Notes: generated from the letters alone by a model not told the origin. A DNA stretch of 64,000 nt from JANLSE01 sp038214135 (GCA_038214135.1 JBBQSD010000012.1:1-64000); one strand, 5' to 3'; shown: positions 42,409 to 52,409, counted from the stretch's first letter. A program made the numbers and translations.

Positions 42409-43494
42409 CCGAAGCCCGCTGAGCAGAGGTTCGCCAGCGGCATCTTCGAAATTGCTATTCTCGCTGGCTGTATGTGCTGCATCGATTGCAGGGATGAGAA
42501 ACGACTCATGTGGGTTGATCGGCATGCCCAACCATTTGGTAAGAGTCTGATCAAAGCTAGTAAAATGCTCAGATGGCATGGCCTCGCTCAACCGAGAGTT
42601 ATCGCCACAGCGAATGGCCAGCAACAGATCAAGAAAATCGGCCTCTCTATTCTGGCGACCGCGATCCCTCATATCGATATAGCGCAGCTGATGGCCACAC
42701 AGCACGCAGCGCTCCATGAACATTCGGGCAAATGTCGTTGTTCCCGATTCCTCGGCCCCGATCAGCACCTGTATCTTGTGCTCGGGCTGCTGGAAGTTTC
42801 GCCAGGCTTGGTATCGGTCCTGGCGGCGACCAACCATGCGGCGTACTTTTTCCAACGCCTCAATATTGATCACCTGCCTGCGGTGGTCGGGTGTAATGAC
42901 ATGGTTGATGCCGCCGCGGATTATACTGCCTGGTTCGTGAGAAACCAGCAGACATGGCGCGGCCCACTCGCGAACACGCGAGCCATCGGTCATCCGCTGA
43001 CGCACACGATCACGGGCGGCCATGATTGCTTATTCAATTGGTTTGCCAATGCCATCTGAGTCGCGTTCGACAAGGGCAGTGTACAGGCCAGCAGCGAAGT
43101 CTACTGCCTGTGTATCGGCCACATCACTATTCATGCCAATCACGGCTGGTGCTCCAGCAGCATTAAATACCTGGCTGAGCGACCAAGGATCGCGATTCTC
43201 GGCGGTAGATCTACCCGAACGGCAGGCATTGAGAACAACCAGGCGCAAACTGTCGGCATCATCGGCGGCTACGACGAAATCTTCGATGATATCATCGCGA
43301 TACCAGGGCTCGACAGTACCGCTCACCTTGACAAACAGTTGGAGGTAGGGCCGCCGATTGCCACCATCGGTTTGTTCGATGCCGCCGTGGCCAATGAAGT
43401 GGAGCATGTGTGGTTTGAACTTGCCAATTGTATCCATGATCGCCGCCCTGGTGGATAGGCGATGGCGAATCAGCAGTTCACATAATAAAGAGAG
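42409..43494 (-). pseudogene. CHAT protease / STAND-like ATPase gene, disrupted
   Basis: The minus strand first encodes a CHAT (caspase-like) protease: HMLHFIGHGGIEQ with catalytic His and LVVLNACRSGRST with catalytic Cys. After GKPIE an in-frame TAA (43030-43032) interrupts, then AIMAARDRVRQRM continues in the same phase. A P-loop-like region IQVLIGAEESGTTTFARMFM suggests a degenerate STAND-type NTPase. The N-terminus is missing (TAG at 43495-43497) and the C-terminus stops at the IS remnant. Related proteins belong to bacterial immunity/conflict loci with effector-associated domains. Confidence 0.7.
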
Positions 43495-43592
43495 CTATCG
43501 GTGTTGCTAAAAGAACGGAGGCACTACCATAATTGGGGGATAGGTAACAGGGAAACTTCGAAATCGACTCTCAGTCTATTATCTATGTTGCA

Positions 43593-45698
43593 TTAGCGCA
43601 ATTCGGCGGCAACCATCACGATGCTGAGCGGGCGGCGTGAGCGGCTCTGTTCCTCGGTGACGGGCGCGTTCAGCCATAGCGAACTCTCGCCTGGTGGAAC
43701 TAATAATCGCATACTGATGGTTGTGTCGCCTGGTTGAACATCCCAATGCCCGGCTTTGCCCCCACGAAACTGTAGCTCAACGGATTTCTGGCCAGCATAG
43801 CTCTGGGCGGTGAGCTTGAGGCGTACATCAATTGGCTGGCTGGTTGGGTTGATGATCACAACCTCAGCGCGCTCGCCCATCCAGCGCCAGCGCCGTTGGC
43901 CCTCGCGCTCCTCGCCATACCACCCGCCCCGGAAGTAGGCAAATGGCCGAATGACTGTTGGCGGCACGACATAGGCGGTCAACTCCTCATCCTCATAGCT
44001 TGGGGCGACACCAGGCAGGGCGATTGCCAGAACCTGCTGCAACTGCTGGCGCTGCGCTACGGTGAGTGTTTGCCAATGAATAATCACATGCCGCAGCCCA
44101 TAGCCATTCAGCACAGCCAGCTCATCATCTGGCCCGGATGGGATCAGCACATGTTCGCCCTCGGCCATGGCCCATAGATCGCGCACAATTGGTGCAGTTT
44201 CGCCAAATGGGTAGCCTGGTGTACGCGACACATACCCGCCCATGATCGGTAGGCCATGCACCATCTGGGCCACTAATGGGATGCTCGATTCTGACCGAGG
44301 CGGCAGATCGATCACGGCTCCACCACTGTTGGCGATCAGGCGGTAGTATCGATCTGGCTGGGATTGGAAGATTGGCCAGTTTGGTGGTGCAAACTCGATG
44401 ATCAGCAGCCCACCAACGATCAGGCTGGCAAAAACGCGACGCTTAGAGGGCAATCGCTCCAACAGCGCGCCCATGCCCAACGCTACGAGCGGTGCAAGCA
44501 GTACAACGGTGATTACCACAAAATGGCTTGGGCGATTGGCGATAGCAACACCAGGCACGAGTGCGAGCAGCGCATATGGTAAGGGAATATTTGTCTGGAG
44601 GCCACCAATTTGTAGCAGCGGGCCGAGTGCCAGCACTATGCCAACACAGGCAATCAGTGCCCAGCGCCAGGCAAGCCTACGGCTGAACACAAATGCCGCA
44701 AGCGCCAGCGCAACCGTTATATAGCCAAGGGAAATGTTCCAGGCGGCAATATATGGGTGGATTTGCTCGGCATAGCGGGTGACAGCCTGGCCCCAGAGGG
44801 GATGCAGGCCGCTTGGCAGCCAGAAATCGCCGAGATCGGCTGAATGGATGATCTTCAGATAGCCAAACATATCCGCAACATCGCCTTCGCCACCCGAGAC
44901 GTTACGCAGCGCTGGTAGCAAGATGGGTAGGATCAGCAGAACGCCAGTAGTGCCAGCCAGGATGAGTTGCACAAGCATGCGCAGGGACGCGCTATAGCGC
45001 ATCCGTACTTGGGGCGGCGGTTGTGGCGGAAAGGCCAACCAGATGATCGCAAACAGCGCACTAAAGATCGCAAAGAACAGGAAGTAGTACCAACTTGTAT
45101 AGCCGATGAGCGCCAAGAACACACCGGCCAGCAGCGCATCACGGCGGCGCAGATCCTCAACGGCGCGCACGAGGAACAGCACATACAGCGGCAGCCATTG
45201 CAGCGCGATCATCTCAAGCTGGCCATCCCACAGCTTCGTCATATGAAACGGCGAGAAGGTCAACGCCAGCCCGCCGACGAAGGCCGCCAGTGGATTACCG
45301 CTGACCCGCAGCGCCAGTGCATAGCCACCGAGGCCAGCTAGCGCAAAGGCCAGCACGACCATGCTGTTGAAGCCGGCAATCGGCCCGAACAGCCAGGTGA
45401 TCGGCGCAGCCAGGATACCATTCGAGATATTGAGCGTCTGCAGATGGAGATCGGCACCCTCTGGATAATAGAGTAGCGGCGTCTGGAAGGGGTTCTGGAA
45501 GGTTGTCAGTGCATGTTGGATCCACCAGATATTCCAGATATTCTGCCAGGCATCATTGCGCGCAACCGGCCCGCCCGCAACCGAATTGCCGAAGTGCGGC
45601 AACAGCGGCGCAAGCATGAGCAATGTTAGGGCTGTGTAGGCCAACAACACCCACAGATAGCGAGCAGGTGGGCGCGTTGGTTGGTCTGGATGATTCAT
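43593..45698 (-). CDS. polytopic membrane protein, GT-C glycosyltransferase-like
   Basis: 701 residues. About twelve hydrophobic segments in residues 15-430, with an early loop holding DAWQNIWNIWWIQHAL, where GT-C enzymes place the catalytic Asp. A soluble C-terminal part of 250 residues lies outside (GGYVSRTPGYPFGETAP..., then a beta-rich end with QPGDTTISMRLLVPPGE). Similar to YfhO-type and uncharacterised mannosyltransferase-like proteins of Chloroflexota. Sugar transfer from a lipid-linked donor is plausible, not shown. Confidence 0.7.
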   Translation of the reverse strand: MNHPDQPTRPPARYLWVLLAYTALTLLMLAPLLPHFGNSVAGGPVARNDAWQNIWNIWWIQHALTTFQNPFQTPLLYYPEGADLHLQTLNISNGILAAPITWLFGPIAGFNSMVVLAFALAGLGGYALALRVSGNPLAAFVGGLALTFSPFHMTKLWDGQLEMIALQWLPLYVLFLVRAVEDLRRRDALLAGVFLALIGYTSWYYFLFFAIFSALFAIIWLAFPPQPPPQVRMRYSASLRMLVQLILAGTTGVLLILPILLPALRNVSGGEGDVADMFGYLKIIHSADLGDFWLPSGLHPLWGQAVTRYAEQIHPYIAAWNISLGYITVALALAAFVFSRRLAWRWALIACVGIVLALGPLLQIGGLQTNIPLPYALLALVPGVAIANRPSHFVVITVVLLAPLVALGMGALLERLPSKRRVFASLIVGGLLIIEFAPPNWPIFQSQPDRYYRLIANSGGAVIDLPPRSESSIPLVAQMVHGLPIMGGYVSRTPGYPFGETAPIVRDLWAMAEGEHVLIPSGPDDELAVLNGYGLRHVIIHWQTLTVAQRQQLQQVLAIALPGVAPSYEDEELTAYVVPPTVIRPFAYFRGGWYGEEREGQRRWRWMGERAEVVIINPTSQPIDVRLKLTAQSYAGQKSVELQFRGGKAGHWDVQPGDTTISMRLLVPPGESSLWLNAPVTEEQSRSRRPLSIVMVAAELR

Positions 45699-46032
45699 TG
45701 ATTACCGATTGTGTGATTACCGAATTGCGTGATTGCCCGATTGTGCGAGGCTAAGAGCATTCGTCCGCAGATTTCGCAGATTGCCTGATTGAGCGATTGA
45801 CCGATTGCCTGATTATCAAATTACGAGATTGCGTGATTGCGGAGACTGACCTGACCCGTGGCCTATACGGAAGAATGCCCTGAGCAGTACACGGCGGCGC
45901 TGCCTGAGCACGCTGGCTGAATGGGCACACCAGGTAACAACAGCCAACACCATTCTTTCCAGCCAAAAGAGAACATGCGTGGAGCAATCAACAATCTGGC
46001 AATCCAGAATGCAACAATCTGGCAATATACAA
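45699..46032. repeat. intergenic region with degenerate GATTG tandem units
   Basis: From 45703 to about 45845 the sequence is a run of 12-14-base units of the type CGATTGCCTGATT, interrupted by CCGCAGATTTCGCAGATT (about 45764) which recurs near 22324. No gene is evident in the rest. Confidence 0.6.
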
Positions 46033-46824
46033 CTATCGGATCGGTCGTTGTGCCACCAGCAGTAACATTGAGCGTGACATGGGAAGAACCCGTGTTGCCA
46101 GCGAGATGGCCGCCTTCACGCTCCAGCGCAATGGATGGCGGAGGATGCGTTCTGGCTCCAGCCCGACCCGTTCCCATGGATCGCAGAAGGCGGTTTGGGC
46201 AACGCGCAGCCCGGCCTGTTCGGCCATCCAGCGCAACTGCCACATGCTGAATAAACGGCTGTGGGTATAGTAGCGCGCCTCGGATTTCAGGCCAGCCCAG
46301 CGCTTGAATTCGCCATTATGATCAAATGGCCGCCACAGCACAATATCGGCCAGGGTGCGCAGGCGGCTCTTGAGATAGAACTGGTTGGGGGTGGTCAGGA
46401 TCAGATACCCGCCTGGCACGAGCCGCGAACCGATCTCGGCCAGCGCATCGATTGGCGGGTTGGCCAGGTGCTCGATCACCTCCGAGAAGCAGATTAGATC
46501 GAAGGAAGCTTCCGGGTAGGGGCACGCTTCTTGGTCGATATTCCAGCGCCGTACCTCGACACCCAGGCGCTGCCAGAGTTCGGCGCGATGCTCGGGAAAT
46601 AGATCGGTGCCGCTGACGGTATACCCAGCTTGTACAAGCAGTTCGGTACACAGGCCAGGGTTGACGCCAATTTCGAGCACACGCTTGCCGGAACCAGGCG
46701 GAACTGCGGCCAACAAGGCCTCGAAACGATAGCGATGCAGCCGAAAATAATCACGCTTGGCCGCAGGCGGCAGATTGGCCGCGAAATTGGCTACCAGCGC
46801 ATGGATCGTATTTGGGATGTGCAT
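46033..46824 (-). CDS. SAM-dependent methyltransferase (class I)
   Basis: 263 residues. SAM-binding motif I VLEIGVNPGLCTELL, post-I acidic residue GTDLFPE, motif III-like SFDLICFSEVIEHLANPP and LVPGGYLILTTPNQ. The C-terminal YYTHSRLFSMWQLRWMAEQAGL fits small-molecule or glycan/lipid methyltransferases near cell-surface genes. Substrate unknown. Upstream of the membrane GT-C-like gene on the same strand with a 334-base gap. Confidence 0.87.
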   Translation of the reverse strand: MHIPNTIHALVANFAANLPPAAKRDYFRLHRYRFEALLAAVPPGSGKRVLEIGVNPGLCTELLVQAGYTVSGTDLFPEHRAELWQRLGVEVRRWNIDQEACPYPEASFDLICFSEVIEHLANPPIDALAEIGSRLVPGGYLILTTPNQFYLKSRLRTLADIVLWRPFDHNGEFKRWAGLKSEARYYTHSRLFSMWQLRWMAEQAGLRVAQTAFCDPWERVGLEPERILRHPLRWSVKAAISLATRVLPMSRSMLLLVAQRPIR

Positions 46825-47096
46825 GCCTGTTGAACCACCACACTATCTGGTTGACAGAGCATACATCATACTCGATCTTTGATCTACCGCGCATTCTCGC
46901 GCAGCGCAACCTGATCGGTCGGCAGCACCCGAAATGGCGTGCGGCATTGGCCAAGCGCTGGGCAGGGTTTTCGAAATCGACCAACCAGCATCAGCCAGAA
47001 TAAGCGCAGAAACAGGTTCATTGGGGATCTTCCTTGCCAAAAATCGTATGCACACTATCTATCCTACCATTGAATCAGGGGTATCAATGCGTCGAG

Positions 47097-47392
47097 GCGG
47101 TTCGGTAGGGGCGGTTCGTGAACCACCCACATGAATATGCGTTGTGCCCCAACACGGGGCGGTTCGTGAACCGCCCACGACGGGCGACAACGCGGGCGTA
47201 TCGTGAACCGCCCACATGGATATGCGTTGTGCCCCAACGCGGGCGTATCCCGAACCGCCCCTACACGATCCGTCATCATCACATACGGGCGGGGCGGTAG
47301 GGCGACGGGTAGGGGTGGTTCGTGAACCGCCCACATGGATATGCGTTGTGCCCCAACGCGGGCGTATCCCAATATGCCCTACATCGGTGTAT
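47097..47392. repeat. clustered REP array left of the RAYT gene
   Basis: At least five palindromic units: GGCGGTTCGTGAACCGCC at about 47108, 47158 and 47316 and variants GGGCGTATCGTGAACCGCCC / GGGCGTATCCCGAACCGCCC. They are joined by a recurring spacer CATGGATATGCGTTGTGCCC that continues CAACGCG. Mixed head-to-head and tandem order, typical of REP clusters. Confidence 0.9.
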
Positions 47393-47426
47393 ATCATACG
47401 TGACAATATACATTGACAGGCACTGT

Positions 47427-47903
47427 ATGTCTTTCGCTCCGAACATCCATCATCGCCGATCTCTTCGACTACAAGGTTACGATTACACCCAGGCTGGGGC
47501 GTATTTCATTACCCTATGTGTACAACATCGCGAGCAGCTGTTTGGCGCGGTTATGGATAGCAGCATGCAATTGAGTCCTACGGGAATAATCGTGCGTGAT
47601 ACCTGGGAATGGTTAGCCTCACACTACGATTACCTCGAATTAGACGCATTCGTCATTATGCCAGATCATCTGCATGGCATTCTTGTTCTTGCGCCCATGA
47701 CAGATATAAAGCGAAAATCCCTTGGTGGCCTAGTTGGCGCATTCAAAACCGTTTCCACCAAACATATCAATATGATGCGGAACACTCCAGGTACTAACGT
47801 ATGGCAACGCAATTATTATGAGCATATCATTCGTAATGAAAATGATCTGCACAAGATTCGCGCTTATATTGCGACCAATCCCATCAGATGGGTACAGCGG
47901 TAG
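47427..47903 (+). CDS. REP-associated tyrosine transposase (RAYT)
   Basis: 158-residue Y1/HUH transposase of the TnpA-REP type. It starts HHRRSLRLQGYDYTQAGAYF, then ITLCVQHREQLFG. The metal-binding HUH motif is DHLHGILVL, and the catalytic Tyr is in NYYEHIIRNENDLHKIRAYI, followed by NPIRW. The frame opens at 47322, inside the REP cluster; the ATG at 47427 is where homology begins. REP clusters flank it on both sides, as expected for a single-copy domesticated transposase that moves or maintains REP sequences. Confidence 0.93.
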   Translation: MSFAPNIHHRRSLRLQGYDYTQAGAYFITLCVQHREQLFGAVMDSSMQLSPTGIIVRDTWEWLASHYDYLELDAFVIMPDHLHGILVLAPMTDIKRKSLGGLVGAFKTVSTKHINMMRNTPGTNVWQRNYYEHIIRNENDLHKIRAYIATNPIRWVQR

Positions 47904-47904
47904 G

Positions 47905-48264
47905 GCGGTTCACGCACCGCCCACATGGATATGCGTTGTGCCCCAACGCGGGCGTATCCCGAACCGCCCCTACACGATCCGCGTCATCATCGCATATGGG
48001 CGGTTTGGTAGGGGCGGTTCGTGAACCGCCCACGACGGGCGACAACGCGGGCGTATCCCGAACCGCCCCTACACGATCCGCGTCATCATCGCATATGGGC
48101 GGTTCGGTAGGGGCGGTTCGTGAACCGCCCACGACGGGCGACAACGCGGGCGTATCCCGAACCGCCCACATGGATATGCGTTGTGCCCCAACGCGGGCGT
48201 ATCCCGATACGCCCCTACATTCCCATGCCACCATCGCGTACGGGCGAACCTCGTGTTCGCCCCA
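47905..48264. repeat. clustered REP array right of the RAYT gene
   Basis: Two near-identical direct repeats of about 95 bases (starting about 47970 and 48072, each with CCGCGTCATCATCGCATATG) hold a GTAGGGGCGGTTCGTGAACC palindrome and a GGGCGTATCCCGAACCGCCC element. Further units lie at 47905, 48158 and 48190, and a GGGCGAAC/GTTCGCCC hairpin at about 48242-48263 matches 40576. The CATGGATATGCGTTGTGCCC spacer occurs twice. Confidence 0.9.
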
Positions 48265-48395
48265 TGATGTGGGAGAAGGGGCAAATGTTACAATGAAGCA
48301 ATCCGACAATGCCATACGTATAATCTAATGAGATTGGAAAACTTGGCCGTTACTTGGCGTTGTGCTATTGATCCAGGCCGGAAAGAGGAAACGCC

Positions 48396-51206
48396 ATGGC
48401 AGATCTCCTGCACGTGCTTGCCCTATGCGATACAACCGAAGATTGTGACATGCTCGCCCAGGTATTACAGCAGGCCGGTTTCGATGTTGCCATGCGCTGT
48501 GCCACGACCGAGGTTGACTACCTGGCCGAACTGGCATTTCCTCCCGATCTTATTGTGGCCGATAACACGCTGCCGCTGTTCGATACACTGCGGGCAGTAC
48601 AGCTCCTACGCGCCAACGATCTGGATATCCCACTGATCATGCTCACCGATGTGGCCAATGAGGCATCTGCGCTGATGTGTATCGGCCTTGGTGCTGCCGA
48701 TTATCTGTTCAAGGACCGATTGGGACGCCTGCGTAGTGCGATTGAACGCGCCCTAGAACAGCACCAACTGCGTGTGCAGAAGCGCGTGGTTGAGGCGGCA
48801 TTACGCGAGAGCGAGGAGCGTTTTCGGGCGATCTTTGAGTACTCACCCGATGCGGTTATTCTGATTGATCCCCATCATGCCCAGGGAGATTGGCCAATCA
48901 TCGATTGTAATGTTGTCGCATGCAATATGAATGGCTATACTCGTGATGACCTGATCGGCTGCTCGATCGATATCCTTAATACGACATCAGGCAACAGCGT
49001 AGGGCGCGCTGGCTACCTCGAACGGCTGCGGCGCGAACGCACGATTCGCTATGAAACGATCCATCAGCGCAAGGATGGCAGCCTGTTTCCAGTTGAGGTC
49101 GTTTCCTCGCTCATTACTATGTCGGGCCGCGAACTCATACTCGGGCTGGATCGGGATATCACCGAGCGCAAGCATATCCAGGATGAGCTGCGCGCTGCGG
49201 AAGCGCGCTATCGAACGCTGGTCGAACAGCTTCCCGCAATTATCTACACTGCGGAGATTAACGAACAGAGTAGCACACGCTATGTCAGCCCGCAGATCGA
49301 AACAATGCTCGGGTTTTCGCAGGAGGAATGGCTTGCTAACCCGGATCTGTGGCTTGAGCAGGTGTATCCCGATGATCGCGCACAAGTATTGGAAGCAGTA
49401 AACCGTGTGCAAACCAGCGATGCACTGGTTCCGCTGGAATATCGCACATTCACCCGTGATGGCCGCGTGCTGTGGCTGCGTGATGCAGCCCGCGTTGTTC
49501 GCGATGAGGCTGGCCAGCCGCTGTTTATGCAGGGCATCACGCTCGATATCACCGAGCAGAAGCTGGCCCAGGAGGCACTCTATGCCAGCATACGGCTCTA
49601 CCGCACACTGGCCAGCAACTTTCCAAATGGCGCCGTGGTTCTGTTCGATCACGATCTGCGCTTCACCATCGCCGATGGCGCTGGGCTGGCCGATCTGGGG
49701 CTGACGCCTCAGCGACTGGAGGGCCATACATTCTGGGAGATCTATCCGCCAGAGGCGCAGCTGGTGAATGAGCCAATTTTCCGGGCAGCACTGGCTGGCA
49801 CGCCAACAATCCGTGAGGTCACATCCGGTGATCTGACACTGGTGATGCACACACTACCGGTGCGCGATGAGCATGGGGCAATCACTGCTGGCATGATCAT
49901 GACTCAGGATATCACTGAGCGCAAGCGCATGGAAGTGGCGCTGATCAACGAGCGGGCACAGCTCGCACAACGTGTCGATGAGCGCACTGCCGATCTGAGC
50001 CTGGCCAATGCCGAACTGGTTCGTGCTGCACAGCTCAAGGATGAATTCCTGGCGAGTATGAGCCACGAATTGCGTACGCCGCTTAATGTCATTCTCGGGC
50101 TTTCGGAATCGCTCAGCGAACAGATCTATGGGCCATTAAATGATCGACAGATGCAGAAGCTGGCAGCCATTGAGGCCAGTGGTCGCCATTTGCTTGATTT
50201 GATCAACGATATTCTTGATCTGGCCAAGATTGGCGCAGGCATGATGGATCTGATGATCGAGCCAGTGTTGATCAACTCACTCTGTCAGGCGAGCATTCAA
50301 CTGATGCAACAGGCTGCCTATACCAAGCGGCTTGCGGTGACAACACGAATTGATCCGGCAGTCGTCCAGATTCAGGGGGATATCCGCCGCCTCAAACAGA
50401 TCCTGATCAATTTGCTTGCCAATGCGGTAAAGTTCACACCTGCTGGCGGAGCGATTGGGCTGGAGGTGATCGGCGATTCAGGCCAAAACCTTGTTCACTT
50501 CACCGTTTGGGATACCGGTATCGGGATTGCAGAGAATCAGCTGCCCAAGTTATTCCAGCCCTTTGTGCAACTGGATAGCCGGCTATCGCGGCAGTATGAA
50601 GGCACCGGGCTGGGTCTCGCGCTGGTGGCGCGTCTGGCAGAATTACATGGTGGTAGTGTTGCCGTGGCCAGCACACTGGGGCTCGGCAGCCGTTTCACAA
50701 TCACACTGCCATGGAACATGCCAACGGTAGAACCCGATCCAATGATGCCAACACATGCGGATGCGCCTATGGCAACCCCGCCGATAGATACAAAGCCGGT
50801 GATACTGCTTGCTGAAGATAATGCAGCAACAATCACAACACTATCCGATTATCTGATGACCTATGGCTACCAGGTGGTGATTGCGCGCAATGGCAATGAG
50901 GCGATTGCCCAGATCCACGAAACACATCCAGCCATTGTGCTGATGGATATTCAGATGCCAGTGATGGATGGGCTCGAAGCGATCCGGCGTATCCGCGCCG
51001 ATAACCGGTGGTCGCACATGCCGATCATTGCGCTAACAGCACTGGCAATGCCGGGTGATCGCGAGCAGTGCCTGGCCGCTGGTGCCGATGCGTATCTCAC
51101 GAAGCCAATCAGACTGAAAGAACTTGCTGCCACGATCAATGGCTATATCCGAAAGCAGAATAAGCTCGACAACGGCGAATTAGGAACTATTTTGATGCAA
51201 AATTAA
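48396..51206 (+). CDS. hybrid sensor histidine kinase with receiver domains at both ends
   Basis: 936 residues. Residues 5-120 form a receiver (phosphoacceptor Asp in LIVADNTLP). Next come three or four PAS domains (about 135-260, 270-390, 400-500) separated by the RDITERK-type ends, and a coiled linker. A HisKA domain (SHELRTPLNVILG, phospho-His near 562), HATPase (N-box NLLANAVKF, DTGIGI, GTGLGLALV) and a C-terminal receiver (LLAEDNAAT, Asp in IVLMDIQMPVMDG, Lys in YLTKPI) follow. No transmembrane segment, so a cytosolic multi-input phosphorelay kinase. Signal unknown. Confidence 0.93.
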   Translation: MADLLHVLALCDTTEDCDMLAQVLQQAGFDVAMRCATTEVDYLAELAFPPDLIVADNTLPLFDTLRAVQLLRANDLDIPLIMLTDVANEASALMCIGLGAADYLFKDRLGRLRSAIERALEQHQLRVQKRVVEAALRESEERFRAIFEYSPDAVILIDPHHAQGDWPIIDCNVVACNMNGYTRDDLIGCSIDILNTTSGNSVGRAGYLERLRRERTIRYETIHQRKDGSLFPVEVVSSLITMSGRELILGLDRDITERKHIQDELRAAEARYRTLVEQLPAIIYTAEINEQSSTRYVSPQIETMLGFSQEEWLANPDLWLEQVYPDDRAQVLEAVNRVQTSDALVPLEYRTFTRDGRVLWLRDAARVVRDEAGQPLFMQGITLDITEQKLAQEALYASIRLYRTLASNFPNGAVVLFDHDLRFTIADGAGLADLGLTPQRLEGHTFWEIYPPEAQLVNEPIFRAALAGTPTIREVTSGDLTLVMHTLPVRDEHGAITAGMIMTQDITERKRMEVALINERAQLAQRVDERTADLSLANAELVRAAQLKDEFLASMSHELRTPLNVILGLSESLSEQIYGPLNDRQMQKLAAIEASGRHLLDLINDILDLAKIGAGMMDLMIEPVLINSLCQASIQLMQQAAYTKRLAVTTRIDPAVVQIQGDIRRLKQILINLLANAVKFTPAGGAIGLEVIGDSGQNLVHFTVWDTGIGIAENQLPKLFQPFVQLDSRLSRQYEGTGLGLALVARLAELHGGSVAVASTLGLGSRFTITLPWNMPTVEPDPMMPTHADAPMATPPIDTKPVILLAEDNAATITTLSDYLMTYGYQVVIARNGNEAIAQIHETHPAIVLMDIQMPVMDGLEAIRRIRADNRWSHMPIIALTALAMPGDREQCLAAGADAYLTKPIRLKELAATINGYIRKQNKLDNGELGTILMQN

Positions 51207-51289
51207 CGCTGTGTTGCAGCTATCGCTTTCTACGAGCTCTCCTACAATCACTATATTGCAAGGATGTTATATGATGAAGGAGAATTCGT

Positions 51290-52009
51290 ATGTCTAACCC
51301 ACATGTATTCACACGTCGTACATTTCTTCGTATGGCTGGTCTGGCAACACTTAGCATACCATTAGGTGCTTGTACTGTTCCTGCAACTTCGCAACCCGCT
51401 CTTCCACCAGAAACACCCGTGAGTAATGGAGAAGAAGCCATAAAACGCTTGATGGAAGGTAATCAGCGCTATGCAGCCAACGCATCGATTGCAATCAACG
51501 AATCCACCAATCGTCGGAATGAAGTTGCAAAAGGCCAACAGCCATTCGCAACCATCTTCAGTTGTGTTGATTCACGGGTTCCACCGGAACTCATCTTTGA
51601 TCGCGGATTGGGTGATCTGTTTGTGATTCGAACAGCAGGGCATGTGATCGACAGTGCTGTTCTTGGGAGCCTGGAATTTGGGGTTGCCGAACTGCACATC
51701 CCCTTGTTAATGGTTATGGGCCACGAGAAATGTGGTGCTGTCAAAGCAACAGTTGAGGCATTCAAGGCCAATGCAACTGCCGAAGCCGATATTCAGGCAC
51801 TCGTTGATGGTATCCGCCCAGCAGTAGAACAGGTTAAGGATCAAACCGGCGATATGCTTGACAATGCAATCAAGGCAAATATAGGATTGACGGTAAGTAA
51901 GCTGAAGGGCTCACCTATTCTGAAAGAAGCAATCGAGCAGGGCAAACTCACGATTGTTGGCGCTCAATATGATCTCGATACTGGCGCAGTCACATTAATT
52001 CCTGCATAA
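51290..52009 (+). CDS. beta-class carbonic anhydrase, Tat-exported lipoprotein
   Basis: 239 residues. The N-terminus has a twin-arginine motif (TRRTFLRMA), a hydrophobic stretch and a lipobox LGAC, so the enzyme should be folded, exported and lipid-anchored outside. The zinc site is complete: CVDSRVPPE with the Cys-Asp-Ser-Arg set, then GHEKCGAV with His and Cys. VIRTAGHVID and SLEFGV are family blocks. Hydrates CO2 to bicarbonate at the cell surface. AAGGAG stands seven bases before the ATG. Confidence 0.93.
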   Translation: MSNPHVFTRRTFLRMAGLATLSIPLGACTVPATSQPALPPETPVSNGEEAIKRLMEGNQRYAANASIAINESTNRRNEVAKGQQPFATIFSCVDSRVPPELIFDRGLGDLFVIRTAGHVIDSAVLGSLEFGVAELHIPLLMVMGHEKCGAVKATVEAFKANATAEADIQALVDGIRPAVEQVKDQTGDMLDNAIKANIGLTVSKLKGSPILKEAIEQGKLTIVGAQYDLDTGAVTLIPA

Positions 52010-52409
52010 AGCATACAATATTCGTGATCTGTGCTATACATGATCGGTGCTATAGAGGAAGCGATAATCCATGACGATTATTCTCCCTCAATCAATTATC
52101 TGTACACTGTTGATGCCTGGCCGCTGGTGCCGATGAGTATTTCACAGAAGCAGCCAGCGCAGCGGATGCGAAGGCCCAACCAAATGAACTGCTTGATTAC
52201 CAATGTTTTCAAAAGCATCTGAAGCTCCTCTATCAGCGACCATCATATACTAGCAGTATCGTTGTCAGTTTTAGTCAGCCTCAAGCCCAAATATACACTC
52301 TGCTGCAAAGCATCAACAGGTGGGAAAAGCTATTATCTGCATGATCTGTGGATGAAAGAGGACATTCCCATGATAGAATGATCCACGCTCAGGAGATGTG
52401 AGGCTGTCC
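52010..52409. other. intergenic region with possible frameshifted gene fragment
   Basis: On the plus strand DDYSPSINYLYTVDAWPL (about 52074-52130) and, one base out of phase, AAGADEYFTEAASAADAKAQ and on to RWEKLLSA (52115-52355) read like protein split by a frameshift. No family was recognised and no start is visible, so this is only a suspicion. Confidence 0.35.

Noticed and set aside
45863..46243. 126-codon minus-strand frame
   Set aside because: It overlaps the methyltransferase end in another frame and repetitive DNA; Arg/Gly-rich composition without motif.
46812..47003. 63-codon frame upstream of the REP cluster
   Set aside because: A stretch (SIFDLPRILAQRNLIG) looks protein-like, but there is no ribosome site, and it overlaps the upstream region of the methyltransferase gene.
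47097..48264. Possible CRISPR array
   Set aside because: Repeats are palindromic units of varying order with shared, not unique, spacers, and a RAYT gene lies between them; no cas gene is present.
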